Origin: Methylococcaceae bacterium
Lineage (GTDB): Bacteria; Pseudomonadota; Gammaproteobacteria; Methylococcales; Methylomonadaceae
DNA: 54,568 bases
Assembly (NCBI GenBank): GCA_030627205.1
Contig: DAOUSN010000012.1
Location: 1 to 54,568, forward strand
Direction of reading: 5' to 3'
Shown: positions 45,971 through 54,172 of the stretch, piece after piece
Numbering within the stretch: the first letter of the stretch is position 1
Layout of the letters: every line of letters starts with the position of its first letter
Made by a program: the position numbers and the translations under genes
The notes under the pieces: model-generated
The model's database searches: none
The model's input: only the letters and a program-made list of their open reading frames with translations
Told to the model about the DNA's origin: nothing

Positions 45971-46817
45971 TTTTTATCAAGCTTTTGAAGAGAAATACCG
46001 GGGTTCATCTGAATTAATTCAAACCCGATTACGGGTTTATTTTCCTTTTATTGAACAACTAATTAAATTATCCCCCAATACGAAAGCCGTTGATTTAGGG
46101 TGTGGTCGAGGTGAATGGCTAGGATTATTAACAGAATGGGGGATTGATGCTCAAGGGGTTGATCTTGATGAAGGGATGCTTGATTTAGCGCGGAAAAAAG
46201 GTTTTAAGGTTCAAAATAAAGAGGCGATTCTTTTCTTAAAGGCACTTCCAGAGGCAAGTCAACTGATTGTTTCAGGGTTTCATATTGCAGAACACATTCC
46301 CTTTACTGATTTACAGAAGTTAGTCCAAGAAGCCTTGCGGGTTTTACAACCTGGTGGGTTATTAATTCTTGAAACCCCCAATCCTGAAAATATTGTAGTT
46401 GGCACCTCAACTTTTTATCTTGACCCAACCCATAAAAACCCACTTCCACCCTTGCTTTTATCTTTTTTACCTGAGTATTATGGGTTTAATAAGGTAAAAA
46501 TTTTAAGATTACAAGAACCCTCGTTTGCCATTGAGCAATGTGATGATATAACCCTTTTAGATGTTTTGAGTAAAGTGAGTCTTGACTATGCGATTGTTGC
46601 TCAAAAATTAGGGAAGGATGAATTAATGACAGCGACTCAACTTGCTTTTAAAGCAAACTATGGTCAGGAACTAAAAAAACTGGCGAATCTTTATGACCAA
46701 CAAATTGATGCAAAAATTCAAGTTGCAGTGAATCGTATTTATTTAAGTCATTCTTGGCGTATTACTCAACCTTTACGCTGGATAATGGCAAAGGTTAAAA
46801 CATTATTCGGTCATTAA
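45960..46817 (+). CDS. Class I SAM-dependent methyltransferase, O-chain cluster
   Basis: The 285-residue protein contains a Rossmann methyltransferase domain (~40-190) with AVDLGCGRGEWLGLL (~44-58), QGVDLDEGML, ISGFHIAEHIPF-like and LLILETPNPENIVVGTSTFYLDPTHKNPLPP (split here by its conserved Pro and Asn pairs). The C-terminal third is helical, ending in an amphipathic region that may bind membrane or partner. Its start (YQAFEEKYRG) and core closely resemble the C-terminal domain of the following larger gene, so the two are tandem paralogs. The ribosome site lies inside wzt. Confidence 0.82.
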   Translation: MQNNFYQAFEEKYRGSSELIQTRLRVYFPFIEQLIKLSPNTKAVDLGCGRGEWLGLLTEWGIDAQGVDLDEGMLDLARKKGFKVQNKEAILFLKALPEASQLIVSGFHIAEHIPFTDLQKLVQEALRVLQPGGLLILETPNPENIVVGTSTFYLDPTHKNPLPPLLLSFLPEYYGFNKVKILRLQEPSFAIEQCDDITLLDVLSKVSLDYAIVAQKLGKDELMTATQLAFKANYGQELKKLANLYDQQIDAKIQVAVNRIYLSHSWRITQPLRWIMAKVKTLFGH

Positions 46818-46885
46818 ATAAAATTTATTACTAAACTTAAGCTAATTTTATTAGAGGCTTATTTTTTAATTACGGGAATTAAATC

Positions 46886-48670
46886 ATGAGTAAATCGTCT
46901 ATTCCAAAAATAAGCATTGATACGGTGATGCAAAAAATTAGAGCAGAAAACCAAGCAATAACAGAAACTAAGACATCATCTGATCCTATCACTGAATTCA
47001 AACTTGACTTTAACTTTTCTTTAATTTCCTCACTAGAAAAATTAAAAAAAATAACCTCAGATTTTCCAAATAATAATGTTTACCATATCAATGATTTTTG
47101 TTTGTATCATGATGAACTTTTTATAAAAAATATTTTTAAGGGGTTATTAAAAAGAAAACCTGATGCTGAGGAAATGAATCATTATCTTTTACTTGCAAGG
47201 CAAGGACAGATGTCAAAAAAAGAAATCGTGGCTAAAATACGATTTTCAAAAGAAGGTCGAAAAAGAGGGATTATCGTAAAAGGGTTGAAAACACCTTATA
47301 CGCTGATGTTGATTGGAAAAATACCGTTAATTGGTTTTATTTTTAAAATAATCATGGCAATTATTCGTTTACCGTCATTAATAATCCAAATTCGTCAATT
47401 AGAAGCCCATAGCCAAATTCCTGAAATTAAAGTAGAACAATTGGCAATACTTATAGATGAAACTTTCAATACCTCTTTAAAAAATGCCTTACAAAAAACA
47501 CTACAAATAGACATCCAAAATGCTTTAGCACAAAAAGTAAATCGGTCAGAATTAGTTAATAAAGTAGATCGATCAGAATTAGAATCCAAAGTTGAACGTT
47601 CCGAGTTAGAACGAAAAGCAGAACGCTCTGAATTAGCCAGTAAAGTTAATCGTGTGGAATTAGAAGAAAAAGTAGATTATCTTTCGTTAAATTCTCTATT
47701 AGAAGGCAAGGTTTCTCATAATGATTTGGATAAAAAATTAGAATTAAGAGTGGATTATAATGCCTTTAATAAAGCTTTGGAATTAAGAGTGGATTATGAC
47801 TCACTGGAAATAAATTTAGCCACGAAAGCTAATCAAACAGAAATGTTAAAAGCTTTGGAAAAAATTAATCAACACAAAGTAAGTATTAGCAACCAAAAAG
47901 AAACGCTTTTAGATAATCAACGCCGTTTAAATTTATTACTTGAAGAGGCAAGAAAACGTTTACCAGAACCTTTTTCCTTAGCGCAAGTTAAAACCATTGC
48001 CAGAGAAGAGAATCATATTTTTGATGCGATGTATGTTGCTTTTGAAGATAAATTTCGCGGAACGCGTAAAGATATACAACAACGTCAAGAAGTCTATTTA
48101 CCCATTATTAAAGACGTATTAAAACTAACTAGTAATGCTCTGGTTTTAGATATGGGTTGTGGTCGTGGCGAATGGATAGAGTTATTGAAAAACCATGAAA
48201 TTAATGCCGAAGGTGTTGATTTAAACTATATTATGATAAAAGAATGTGATGAACGAGACTTGAAAGCAACAGAAGCGGATATTCTTGATTATCTACGCCC
48301 ACTTAAAAATTCTAGTGTGAGTGCGGTCACTGGGTTTCACATTATTGAACATTTACCTTTTAAAATATTAATCGCGCTATTTGATGAAAGTTTAAGAGTC
48401 CTTAAACCTGGTGGTGTTATTATTTTTGAAACTCCCAATCCTGAGAATTTATTGGTGGGTGCATGTAATTTTTATACCGACCCTTCACACCATAACCCGC
48501 TTGTTCCTGAAACGATGCGTTTTACCATTGAACAACGCGGCTTTGAAAAAGCCAACATTAAACGGTTACATAAATATTCTGATTTTTATGAAACTACTTC
48601 AGAAGATGAATTTATAAAAGCCCATTTTTATAATGAAATGGATTACGCAATTATTGGATATAAAGTATGA
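46886..48670 (+). CDS. DUF4214-like / repeat coiled-coil / methyltransferase fusion, candidate O-chain terminator with ruler
   Basis: The 594-residue protein has, in order: a DUF4214-like segment (~70-130, ELFIKNIFKGLLKRKPDAEEMN), a hydrophobic stretch (~140-165), a charged repeat region of 9- and 13-residue units (~216-321), a coiled coil (~322-355), and a class I methyltransferase domain (~380-590, VLDMGCGRGEWIELL). The last part is paralogous to the gene just upstream. E. coli WbdD also combines a chain-end methyltransferase with a coiled-coil ruler that sets O-antigen length, but has a kinase domain absent here. The cluster context with Wzt supports capping. The ruler role is inference. 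Confidence 0.72.
   Translation: MSKSSIPKISIDTVMQKIRAENQAITETKTSSDPITEFKLDFNFSLISSLEKLKKITSDFPNNNVYHINDFCLYHDELFIKNIFKGLLKRKPDAEEMNHYLLLARQGQMSKKEIVAKIRFSKEGRKRGIIVKGLKTPYTLMLIGKIPLIGFIFKIIMAIIRLPSLIIQIRQLEAHSQIPEIKVEQLAILIDETFNTSLKNALQKTLQIDIQNALAQKVNRSELVNKVDRSELESKVERSELERKAERSELASKVNRVELEEKVDYLSLNSLLEGKVSHNDLDKKLELRVDYNAFNKALELRVDYDSLEINLATKANQTEMLKALEKINQHKVSISNQKETLLDNQRRLNLLLEEARKRLPEPFSLAQVKTIAREENHIFDAMYVAFEDKFRGTRKDIQQRQEVYLPIIKDVLKLTSNALVLDMGCGRGEWIELLKNHEINAEGVDLNYIMIKECDERDLKATEADILDYLRPLKNSSVSAVTGFHIIEHLPFKILIALFDESLRVLKPGGVIIFETPNPENLLVGACNFYTDPSHHNPLVPETMRFTIEQRGFEKANIKRLHKYSDFYETTSEDEFIKAHFYNEMDYAIIGYKV
47531..47848 (+). repeat. Tandem 27-bp and 39-bp coding repeats
   Basis: Six 9-residue units of the type (x)KV(N/D/E)RSEL(x) are followed by four 13-residue units that are the same 9-mer with four extra residues in front. 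Between units 8 and 9 an 18-nt stretch is identical (47741-47758 and 47780-47797, 39 bp apart), which points to recent duplication. All units are multiples of three, so copy number can change without breaking the frame. Confidence 0.85.
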
Positions 48671-49725
48671 AACGGGTTGCAGTATTAGGTGCTCAAGTCC
48701 CTTTTGTTAGAGGAGGGGCTGAATTACTTAATGAAAGTTTAGTTAAAGAAATTAATAAATTAGAGGGTGTTCAAGCTGAACTCATTCAATTACCTTTTAA
48801 GTGGTATCCAGAAGAGCAAATTATTAATGATATTGCAGCATGGCGATTATTAGATTTATCAGAAAGTTGTGGTAAAAAAATTGATTTAGTTATTCCCACT
48901 AAATTTCCAACTTATGCGGTAGAACATAGCAATAAAATTTTATGGTTAGTTCATCAACATCGAGTTTTATATGATCTTGAAAATACAGAGTTTGATTATT
49001 CTAAAGAGGATAAGCTGCGTTTTAATTCAAAAATAATACGCGCTAAAATTAGAAAAATTGATGTTGATTTTATTTTAGAATCAGAAAAACGTTATACCAT
49101 TGCGGATAATGTTACTTCACGCTTACAAAATTTTAATGGAATTAGCGCAGAAACTTTATATCCTCCTGCTCCTTTTGCCGATAAAATAATTTCAGGGGAT
49201 TATGGAGATTATATTTTATTTATTGGTCGTATAGAAAAAATGAAACGCGCCGACCTATTAGTCAAAGCTATGCTCACCAGTGCTAAAAAAACCAAAGCTT
49301 ATTTTATTGGAATAGGATCTGAAAGTGATAACCTTGATAATCTTATTAAAAATAATAAATTAGCAGATAGATGTAAAATGCTGGGTTATGTTAGCGAAGA
49401 GGATTTAGCCTATTATTTAGCGAATTGTAAAGCCGTTTTTTACGCACCTTATGATGAAGACTATGGCTATGCGACCATTGAGGCTTTTTTGGCTAAAAAA
49501 CCCGTTATCACTTGTCATGACTCGGGTGAAGTAGCGACTATTGTTAATAATACCCAAAGTGGCTTTGTGGTTGATAATGAGCCAAAAGCAGTGGCTGATG
49601 TTATCAAAAAACTATACACTTTATCACCCTCACAATTAAATAAAATGGCAAAAAAGGGTCATGAATTTGCTAAATCAATTAGTTGGAAGCATGTTTTAGA
49701 AAAGCTGGTTTTGGAAAATATCTAA
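48667..49725 (+). CDS. GT4 glycosyltransferase
   Basis: The 352-residue GT-B enzyme has an N-terminal domain with GAQVPFVRGGAELLNESL, and a C-terminal donor domain with YILFIGRIEKMKRADLLVKAM (~182-202), LGYVSEEDLAYYLA and FYAPYDEDYGYATIEAFLAKKPVITC, including the E-x7-E motif of retaining GT4 enzymes. It probably adds mannose or another sugar to the O-chain in the cytoplasm. It overlaps the previous gene by 4 bp and the next by a TAATG overlap. Confidence 0.85.
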   Translation: MKRVAVLGAQVPFVRGGAELLNESLVKEINKLEGVQAELIQLPFKWYPEEQIINDIAAWRLLDLSESCGKKIDLVIPTKFPTYAVEHSNKILWLVHQHRVLYDLENTEFDYSKEDKLRFNSKIIRAKIRKIDVDFILESEKRYTIADNVTSRLQNFNGISAETLYPPAPFADKIISGDYGDYILFIGRIEKMKRADLLVKAMLTSAKKTKAYFIGIGSESDNLDNLIKNNKLADRCKMLGYVSEEDLAYYLANCKAVFYAPYDEDYGYATIEAFLAKKPVITCHDSGEVATIVNNTQSGFVVDNEPKAVADVIKKLYTLSPSQLNKMAKKGHEFAKSISWKHVLEKLVLENI

Positions 49726-51014
49726 TGGATATTGCCTTATTAACCCCCCTTCCTCCCCAACAAAGTGGGATTGCTGATTATGTATTTCATCTACTAAAGG
49801 GTTTTACTAAGCATGAAAAAATTAATATCACGCTTTTTTCTAATGGTACTATTAATCATCTGCTAGGTTACAAGGTTATTCATATTGATACTCTGATTGA
49901 GAAGCAGCTTAATGATTATGATTTAATTATTTACCAAGTAGGGAATAATATTCATTATCATCAATATATGTTGACCTTATTAAAACAATATGGGGGGATT
50001 ATTCATTTGCATGATTTAGTTTTGCATCATATGGTTGCAGGAATGAATTATAATGCGGATGATGAACAGATGACACTGGGATATTTTGATATTATAGAAA
50101 ATCATTATGGTAAAGCCAATAAAACCTATATTGAAAATAAACTGACCGACGAAGGCATTGCAGTATGGGAATCAAAAGAAGTGATTGATTTTCCTTTGTT
50201 TGAGGAATTTGTTCAATATGCAGATAGTTGTATTGTTCATTCTGATTATGCTTTAAATAGGGTTAAAGCGGTTTTTCCACAGCTTCCTACTTACCGTATT
50301 GACCAACTTTATGATTTACAACCGCTTATAAAAACAAAAAAATCATCTAATTGTTTAGAAATTGGGGTGTTTGGTGGAGTTGATTTACAAAAGAAAGTAG
50401 ATATTGTGATGGAGGTTTTAGCTGATATTCAAGCCTTAAATCTGAAAATGGATTTTAAATTAGAGGTAGTGGGGGCTGTTAATGAAAACTGTGAAGCTAT
50501 TTTTTCATTACCGATAGAATTAGGTATAGAAGATAAGGTTTGTATTCATGGGCGGGTGGACGAAGATGTTTATAACGAATTATTAAATAAAACAGATGTG
50601 ATTGTTGCCTTGAGAGTTCCGACGATGGGGGAAACATCAGCTGTGGTTATGCAAGGGTTACAATTAGGAATCCCCGTGATTGTTAATAATGTCGGTTGGT
50701 ATCATGAATTACCTGAAATTGTGGATAAAGTTTCAGCCGTGCAATTAAAACAAGGATTACAAGCTTTACTTCTAAAATATTTAGAGCCGAATTATTTACA
50801 GATAAAAACCCAAGCCATTAGCGATTATGCACAGGAACATTTTAATTTTAATGCTTATATTGCAAATTACCAAGCCATTTTAACGCATGAGCATCATTGT
50901 CAATTAAACAAGCCTCTTTATCCACGATTAACCAAAGTATTTAAAGACCTTGGTATTATTGATGATGATATATTATTACGAGGATGTTTAGAAAAACTAG
51001 AAGGTATTTTTTAA
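49725..51014 (+). CDS. GT4-like glycosyltransferase
   Basis: I start this at ATG 49725, overlapping the previous stop, because MDIALLTPLPPQQSGIADYVFHLL is the natural GT-B N terminus. The upstream extension from 49683 overlaps coding sequence without support. The protein (429 residues) has GGIIHLHDLVLHHMVAGM, CIVHSDYALNRVKAVFP, a LEIGVFGGVDLQKKVDIVMEVL donor-domain start and VALRVPTMGETSAVVMQGLQLGIPVIVN, a GT4 E-x7-E-like end. It closes the polysaccharide cluster and converges with the nucleosidase-like gene. Confidence 0.82.
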   Translation: MDIALLTPLPPQQSGIADYVFHLLKGFTKHEKINITLFSNGTINHLLGYKVIHIDTLIEKQLNDYDLIIYQVGNNIHYHQYMLTLLKQYGGIIHLHDLVLHHMVAGMNYNADDEQMTLGYFDIIENHYGKANKTYIENKLTDEGIAVWESKEVIDFPLFEEFVQYADSCIVHSDYALNRVKAVFPQLPTYRIDQLYDLQPLIKTKKSSNCLEIGVFGGVDLQKKVDIVMEVLADIQALNLKMDFKLEVVGAVNENCEAIFSLPIELGIEDKVCIHGRVDEDVYNELLNKTDVIVALRVPTMGETSAVVMQGLQLGIPVIVNNVGWYHELPEIVDKVSAVQLKQGLQALLLKYLEPNYLQIKTQAISDYAQEHFNFNAYIANYQAILTHEHHCQLNKPLYPRLTKVFKDLGIIDDDILLRGCLEKLEGIF

Positions 51015-51042
51015 ACTTCATCGGGCATGTTTTTTAAGCTGA

Positions 51043-51852
51043 CTATAAACTAAATAATTGTTTATCAATTTGCTGTTGTAGCCAATGTAAAACTGCTTTA
51101 GCATGCTTAAACTTACCCCCTGTAAAATTAAGTTCTGCATAATCAGTTAATACATCCCAGCGTTGCAATAAGGCTTTTAATTGATGGCTATGGTTAACAT
51201 TAAAATAATACTGTTGTTGTAACCAAGCATAGTAACGCAACTCAGGTTTTATTAAAGTTGTAGCTAAAAACTGTAGTTTTTCAATGCTATCAGCTATATG
51301 TTCTATCACCGCCATCATCCAAATAGTCACTATTTTAGCATTAATTAACTCAAGTCCATTAGTATTATTATCAGAAATAACTTTAAAAACCTGAATTAAT
51401 TCTGTAGTTGTAAACCGTGTTGCTATTTCATAAAAACCACTAGCTTCCATGTCGTATAGACAATTCTCTTGATAATTCTGTTCAGGTTTAGAAACCGTAC
51501 AAATAGGATAACTTGAACACTCATTTTTAATGATCAATTGTGGATAATAATTTTTACCATTATCAGTATCGGTGATTTTATGACTAATAAATAACTGACC
51601 TAACGTTGCAGTTTGATGACCAGCTATACCCAGATTAATTAACACAGGATTTTTTACCGATTCAAAGAGTGCTAAACTATAAGCTAATCCACCAGCCATA
51701 GCAACTTTTCCTGAACCAGTCACCGTTAATACGATATTGTTATTAACATAAACACTAAAAGAATGACAATCAAGGTCTTTTTTTAATTTAAAGTGTGTAA
51801 TAAATGCCTTTGCCTCACAAGGCAGGGCTGTAAAAATAAAACAGTTAATCAT
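51043..51852 (-). CDS. Nucleoside phosphorylase/nucleosidase-family protein
   Basis: This 269-residue protein has the PNP/MTAN-type fold in its first ~180 residues: ALPCEAKAFI, TVTGSGKVAMAGGLAYSL, VLINLGIAGHQTATLGQLFI and LYDMEASGFYEIATRF (the DMEA ribose-binding motif). The C-terminal ~80 residues are helical and not part of the core. Family members cleave the glycosidic bond of nucleosides, methylthioadenosine or S-adenosylhomocysteine. HpnG in hopanoid synthesis is one branch. I cannot choose the substrate. The gene stands alone, convergent with the GT4 gene, and the DUF3147-like debris lies upstream of it. Confidence 0.75.
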   Translation of the reverse strand: MINCFIFTALPCEAKAFITHFKLKKDLDCHSFSVYVNNNIVLTVTGSGKVAMAGGLAYSLALFESVKNPVLINLGIAGHQTATLGQLFISHKITDTDNGKNYYPQLIIKNECSSYPICTVSKPEQNYQENCLYDMEASGFYEIATRFTTTELIQVFKVISDNNTNGLELINAKIVTIWMMAVIEHIADSIEKLQFLATTLIKPELRYYAWLQQQYYFNVNHSHQLKALLQRWDVLTDYAELNFTGGKFKHAKAVLHWLQQQIDKQLFSL

Positions 51853-51873
51853 TTTTTATAGTATCTCGTAGAT

Positions 51874-51998
51874 TCAAAAAAGCAAAGTAAACGATAAAGA
51901 AGCCAAGGTTGCACCCCAAAAATAACTAGGTTTAGCAATTTCTGAAACAGTGATTAAAACAATCACAGAAACGGCTATTTTATACTATATTGCTACAT
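51874..51998 (-). pseudogene. DUF3147-like membrane protein remnant
   Basis: Reading the minus strand from an ATG at 51998, an immediate TAG and one missing base lead into a stretch reading IAVSVIVLITVSEIAK, then FWGATLASLS, then TGA at 51874-51876. The SEIAK and GA.LASLS elements are typical of the N-terminal half of DUF3147 membrane proteins (normally about 115 residues). Both the nonsense codon and the frameshift make it dead. The rest of the 51853-52097 gap contains a GTGATT/AATCAC hairpin and a CTAAAAA/TTTTTAG hairpin. Confidence 0.45.
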
Positions 51999-52097
51999 GT
52001 AAAACCTATTATTTAAATGGTTAAGGTGATAAATATTTTATGTTTTAGGACAACTAAAAACTTTGTATTTTTAGCTGCCCATTACCATTATTTATAC

Positions 52098-52448
52098 TTA
52101 ATTACCTGTATAATTTGCCGCAATATAGTGACCCTCTAATGTTAAAAACACATAAAGTTTTTGCTTTTTAGTATCAGTTATTTTATCGTTAATAAAAACA
52201 GCCACCCACTCAAATGCACCTGCAAACTTCTTTTTCTCAACTGAGGTTGCACTTGCGGATGCCCAGCTTTTATCTATTGTATTCTCTGTGACTAGCGCGA
52301 TAATCGCTGCTTTTGCATTTATTTCTGCGGTTGCTTTGTCAACAGGTATTTGTGAGTGACTATGACCGTGATCATGGTCAGTTTCCGCTAGAACAGGAAG
52401 ACTAAAAAGTAATGATGTAAATAAAAGTGTTGTTGCTAAAATTTTCAT
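52098..52448 (-). CDS. DUF6488-like exported His-rich small protein
   Basis: The 116-residue protein starts at ATG 52446-52448, with GGAG a few nt upstream. The longer frame starts at a TTG belonging to that ribosome site. A signal peptide (ending LPVLA) is followed by ETDHDHGHSHS, a likely metal-binding cluster, and a domain containing WASASATSVEKKKF and FEWVAVFIND, ending LYVFLTLEGHYIAANYTGN. This fits DUF6488-type proteins that often neighbour HupE-like transporters. It may hand metal to the transporter in the periplasm. It is co-directional with the HupE gene, 33 bp away. Confidence 0.72.
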   Translation of the reverse strand: MKILATTLLFTSLLFSLPVLAETDHDHGHSHSQIPVDKATAEINAKAAIIALVTENTIDKSWASASATSVEKKKFAGAFEWVAVFINDKITDTKKQKLYVFLTLEGHYIAANYTGN

Positions 52449-52481
52449 ATTGTTCTCCAAATAAATTTTTAATGTTATTAA

Positions 52482-53636
52482 TCAAAGGCTATCGTGCGTT
52501 TTTTTCTTAGAGGTTGGGTTTGGTTTTATGGGTAGACTTTTCTGTTTTACATCTAAACGCTGATAATTTCCTTTTACGTTTAAAGTAATACTGACAGGAA
52601 AAGAATTATTATTCTTCCAGTACCAACCATGTGTTCCTGTAAAAACCGTTGTTAAAGAACCGCTTGATTGCTGACTTGTTTGTTTTTTAAAACTTTTGAA
52701 ATATCCTGTGGTATCGCCTTTGGGTTCACCGTGAAAATCAAAAAATAATGCACCGTTATCAGTGTGCCATGCGTATTCAAATGTCGCCCCTTTGGCTACC
52801 TGTAATTTATATTCCTTTTCACCTCTTGCGGGAATAATAACGGTGATAATATCTTTCCAATCAGATGATTGACTCACTTCAAGCTGGACGGCTTGTTGAT
52901 TGCTTTCAAGTGAGACAGATTGCTGATTGATAACATAATCTTCAGCATAAGCTGAATGCTCATAACCGTGCATTTGCATTAGGAAAAGAAATAGTCCAAA
53001 TATCATTAGTAAACTGTTTGAAATTTTGCTAAATATTTCAAAGATAGGGCTTTTCCGAAAAGTGGCGATCAGAAGCATCATCACAACCAAGGCACTGATT
53101 TGTCCGACTTCTACACCTACATTAAAAGAGATAATATTCATTAACAAATCATCTTCACTTAATGGAAGTTGCTGTAGTCGTGTTGATAAACCCAGCCCAT
53201 GTATTAAGCCAAAGGAAAAAACCATAAAAAGCAGGTTAGGGGCTTTAGTGCCTAAATATTTTTCAAACCCGCCAAGGTTATGAAAAGCCTTGTAACAAAC
53301 GCTTAAAGCAATGACAGCATCAATCAAAAAATAATTAACTGTCCATGCGTTAAATGTTGCAAAAATAAGCGTAATACAATGCCCTAGCGTAAAAGCGGTC
53401 ATATATTTAACCACCTCTTTAAACCGACTAAGCACAAAGATAATGCCGAATATAAAGGCTAGATGGTCATAACCCGATAACATATGCAGCGCACCAATCC
53501 ACATATACTGTAGATTGCCACCGTCAATAATGATTTGTTTTTCTGCTTCGGACATACCATGACCAAAGGTTTGACTAGAAAATAACGAAATCAAGACAAG
53601 CAAAAGCCATCCCGATTTTTTAATAATAGATAACAT
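52482..53636 (-). CDS. HupE/UreJ-family membrane protein, probable metal transporter
   Basis: The 384-residue protein has a signal peptide (~1-25), then HGMSEAEKQIIIDGG..WIGALHMLSGYDHLAFIFG with the H-x(n)-GYDH motif of HupE/UreJ, about six helices up to ~225, and SFGLIHGLGLS. A periplasmic C-terminal beta domain (~235-360) with YAWHTDNGALFFDFHGEP is also present. HupE proteins take up nickel or cobalt for hydrogenase, urease or B12. No nickel enzyme is encoded here, but cobalamin genes are, so cobalt is a fair guess. Zinc cannot be excluded. Confidence 0.8.
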   Translation of the reverse strand: MLSIIKKSGWLLLVLISLFSSQTFGHGMSEAEKQIIIDGGNLQYMWIGALHMLSGYDHLAFIFGIIFVLSRFKEVVKYMTAFTLGHCITLIFATFNAWTVNYFLIDAVIALSVCYKAFHNLGGFEKYLGTKAPNLLFMVFSFGLIHGLGLSTRLQQLPLSEDDLLMNIISFNVGVEVGQISALVVMMLLIATFRKSPIFEIFSKISNSLLMIFGLFLFLMQMHGYEHSAYAEDYVINQQSVSLESNQQAVQLEVSQSSDWKDIITVIIPARGEKEYKLQVAKGATFEYAWHTDNGALFFDFHGEPKGDTTGYFKSFKKQTSQQSSGSLTTVFTGTHGWYWKNNNSFPVSITLNVKGNYQRLDVKQKSLPIKPNPTSKKKTHDSL

Positions 53637-53662
53637 AAATACCTTAATAAATTATATTTAGG

Positions 53663-53692
53663 GCGATAAAAATCGCACTAAAGTTATTAGTG
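53663..53692. promoter_or_regulatory. Two adjacent small hairpins upstream of hupE
   Basis: GCGAT/ATCGC (53663-53676, 4-nt loop) abuts CACTAA/TTAGTG (53676-53692, 5-nt loop) in the gap between the His-rich gene and the hupE start. They may terminate or stabilise the His-rich mRNA, or bind a regulator. No known riboswitch fits. Confidence 0.3.
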
Positions 53693-53745
53693 TTTTCTTA
53701 AAACCAGTGTGAAAGGTCTGATTTTAGATGTTACAAAAATAAAAT

Positions 53746-54150
53746 TTAACAGGTTTGAGGTGGAGCGCGCGGCTTGTTGGTTGAACGCTTAAAATAACTC
53801 AGGTTATCGTTTATAACCGTGGGTATTTTAATGTGGGAAAGAAAAAATACGGCTGATAAATAAAGAATCAAGAAAATTAAAGACACAGAAGGACTTTTTT
53901 GCTTTTCTTTTTTTGGTAGCTGATATTCGTATTCAAGGGTTATGATATTCTCATGACTAATGTGATGAGAAACATCAATATTTTGTTGAGTTAAACGATG
54001 AGAATGAGGAGAAGGCGTATGCTTATGCTGAAATTCGTTATGATGGTGTTGTTCAGACAAATGGATATGAGAAATTGCTAACGGCATGGTGATAAATGCC
54101 GTAATAAGCAACAGTACTATATAAATTGATTGATTATAAATAGTTCTCAT
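53746..54150 (-). CDS. His-rich small membrane protein, metal-related (DUF2946-like)
   Basis: These 134 residues have a signal or membrane helix (~8-26), a histidine cluster (HIHLSEQHHHNEFQHKHT, about 29-46; SHRL; SHHISHE), a second membrane helix (~84-103) and a C-terminal RAPPQT ending. That layout of His-rich periplasmic loop and RAPP-type tail is familiar from small metal-resistance or sensing proteins (CzcI/DUF2946-like). Specific metal unknown. It lies upstream of hupE on the same strand. The ATG (54148-54150) lacks a visible ribosome site but lies 7 nt after a TATACT box. Confidence 0.55.
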   Translation of the reverse strand: MRTIYNQSIYIVLLLITAFITMPLAISHIHLSEQHHHNEFQHKHTPSPHSHRLTQQNIDVSHHISHENIITLEYEYQLPKKEKQKSPSVSLIFLILYLSAVFFLSHIKIPTVINDNLSYFKRSTNKPRAPPQTC

Positions 54151-54168
54151 TTTTATAAGTATAACAAA
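54149..54168 (-). promoter_or_regulatory. Candidate Zur-like operator and -10 box upstream of the His-rich gene
   Basis: The 20-bp near-palindrome (arms TATAACAAA and ATTTTTATA, 2-nt centre) resembles the TGTTATA..TATAACA core of Zur boxes. It overlaps a TATACT -10 box (54158-54163, minus strand) and the ATG, so a bound repressor would block transcription. No clear -35 was found. It matches 7 of 9 arm positions, which in AT-rich DNA can arise by chance. Confidence 0.3.
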
Positions 54169-54172
54169 TTTA

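Noticed and set aside
52050-52090. CTAAAAA/TTTTTAG hairpin as terminator of the DUF6488 operon
   Set aside because: The stem is almost entirely A/T and lacks a T-run in the minus-strand direction.
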